From Bactericera cockerelli (lineage: Eukaryota; Arthropoda; Insecta; Hemiptera; Triozidae), in the NCBI GenBank assembly GCA_024516035.1, contig CM044962.1, forward strand, positions 2,913,027 to 2,977,026: DNA of 64,000 nt, read 5' to 3'. A program made the position numbers and the translations under genes. This document shows, in pieces, positions 63,014 through 64,000 of the stretch. A model generated the notes under the pieces. The model ran no database searches, was not told the DNA's origin, and worked only from the letters and a program-made list of their open reading frames with translations. How positions within the stretch are numbered: position 1 is the first letter of the stretch; each line of letters starts with the position of its first letter.

Positions 63014-64000
63014 ACAGGGTGTCCCACTAAAGTTTGACACCTAAAATTACTCGGCCATGAAAGAGTTTTAAAAAAATAAAAATCCAAGGTTACATGTCCA
63101 AACTATGCGATTTTAGTCATGAAGTTTTATATACAGGGTGGTTCAAAAGTCAGAAATTGAAATTGAAGTGTCAACTTTCGATTTTTAAATGAATCGACCT
63201 AAATTTTATTTAATAATTTTACTTCTAAATGGTTTCTAAGTACTTCCTTAAACTAAAATATTACATACAATGTGGTTTTTTTATTGACATTTTTTTTTAT
63301 CTATCTCGATTTCATCATTTAGTGTGGACACCAAATTGAAAATGGCTTCAAAATTCGTGTTTTTACTGGGTTTTTCCCGCCGATTCGAAGTCTTCGTTGA
63401 ATTTCATATAACTCTGAATACCCACATGATAGTTTAAGAGAACATCTATCTACAGGGTGATTAATGCGACAATATTTGTTAAAAGACCATAACTTTTTAA
63501 TTTCACAAAAATCGATTTTTTTTGTTGTTGCATATTTAGTCTTTCTGTTCAATTTTACGTCTCTTTGACTGCCCACATACAGGGTGTTGCAAAAAATTAT
63601 GTTTCACCCTGCACAACACTTAGATTTTTGAAATGACGATAATAAAAAAAAAATGTGTAAAATTCGGCAAGGATTATTAATCCGCAATATTTTTTTCGAA
63701 CTCAGTTTTTTAAAATAATCAAGTCATTATTTTACTTCTGAACCACCCTATATAATTTTTTTTGCTACCAATTGAAAGTTTGTGTTTTCATTACATAAAT
63801 TGTACCTATTCTTTTTACGAAAAAATAAATGAAATCGAGTTATTCGAAAAATGGCAAAAAAATCGTCCTAAAAAAACGACTCGTATGTAATATTTTAGTT
63901 TAAAAAAGTACTCAGAAACCACTTAGAAGTGAAATTGTCAAATAAAATTCAGGTCGATCCATTTAAAAATCGAAAGTTGAATATAAAAAAAAATCATGAC
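63014..64000. mobile_element. Foldback element FB1, runs off the window
   Basis: CAGGGTGTCCCACTAAAGTT tip at 63014. The left arm is internally deleted: at about 63309 the sequence jumps from CTATCTCGAT into the centre (TTCATCATTTAGTGTGGACA). The right arm then continues to the window end with internal CACCCTG motifs. It is inserted in the finger relic. Confidence 0.85.

Overview
The window is animal nuclear DNA, AT-rich and very repeat-dense, almost certainly from an insect. The main evidence is a complete three-exon insect odorant receptor (7tm_6 family) with canonical splice sites. A full-length non-LTR retrotransposon, many tRNA-headed SINEs, 5S-headed SINEs, TTAA-flanked and other inverted-repeat elements, and a cluster of C2H2 zinc-finger exons fit this. 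The exact order is not resolved; I lean towards Hemiptera or a relative, without proof. There are no bacterial-style operons, no CRISPR array and no credible free-standing tRNA or rRNA gene.

Layout. 1-6 kb: an apparently intact LINE (ORF1 1470-2216, ORF2 2508-5504, 3' UTR hairpin, poly(A) 5829-5855). 6-16 kb: SINE-rich DNA, a 117-bp hAT MITE with an 8-bp target duplication, and a foldback element. 16.0-16.6 kb: a small secreted-protein gene on the minus strand with a partial duplicate of its 3' end. 17-25 kb: SINEs, a LINE C-terminal fragment, two kinds of TTAA-flanked elements and a 2.6-kb long-TIR element with a perfect 9-bp target duplication (20697-23312). 26.9-29.1 kb: the odorant receptor (minus strand, 445 aa). 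30-41 kb: SINE clusters, LINE fragments, and a foldback element of 1.65 kb nested inside a TTAA-flanked element.

41.66-62.58 kb is the most interesting part. Two exons (41660-41714 and 41973-42405) encode an acidic N-terminal region with repeated SUMO-type IKxE motifs and end in a donor that leaves two bases of a codon. Downstream lie three intact C2H2 terminal exons (54330-54804, 59834-60926, 62044-62581). All three start right after an acceptor with one base completing that codon, all stay in frame, and all share upstream intron sequence. A fourth, dead copy sits at 52.35 kb and finger relics lie between them. I read this as one gene with a shared N-terminus and tandemly duplicated, mutually exclusive zinc-finger ends, giving predicted proteins of 320, 526 and 341 aa. 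That is the architecture of lola or mod(mdg4), but without a BTB domain. The roughly 12-kb intron is filled with nested mobile elements, and the array may continue past the window end.

The mobile elements also relate to each other. A tRNA-headed SINE and a 5S-rRNA-headed SINE share the same central domain. The tRNA-headed one also shares its 3' tail with an RTE-like LINE fragment at 26.1 kb, its probable mobilising partner. The full-length LINE has a 5'-truncated relative at 53.7 kb and an internal fragment at 25.2 kb. Several unrelated inverted-repeat families end in the same CAGGGTG tip.
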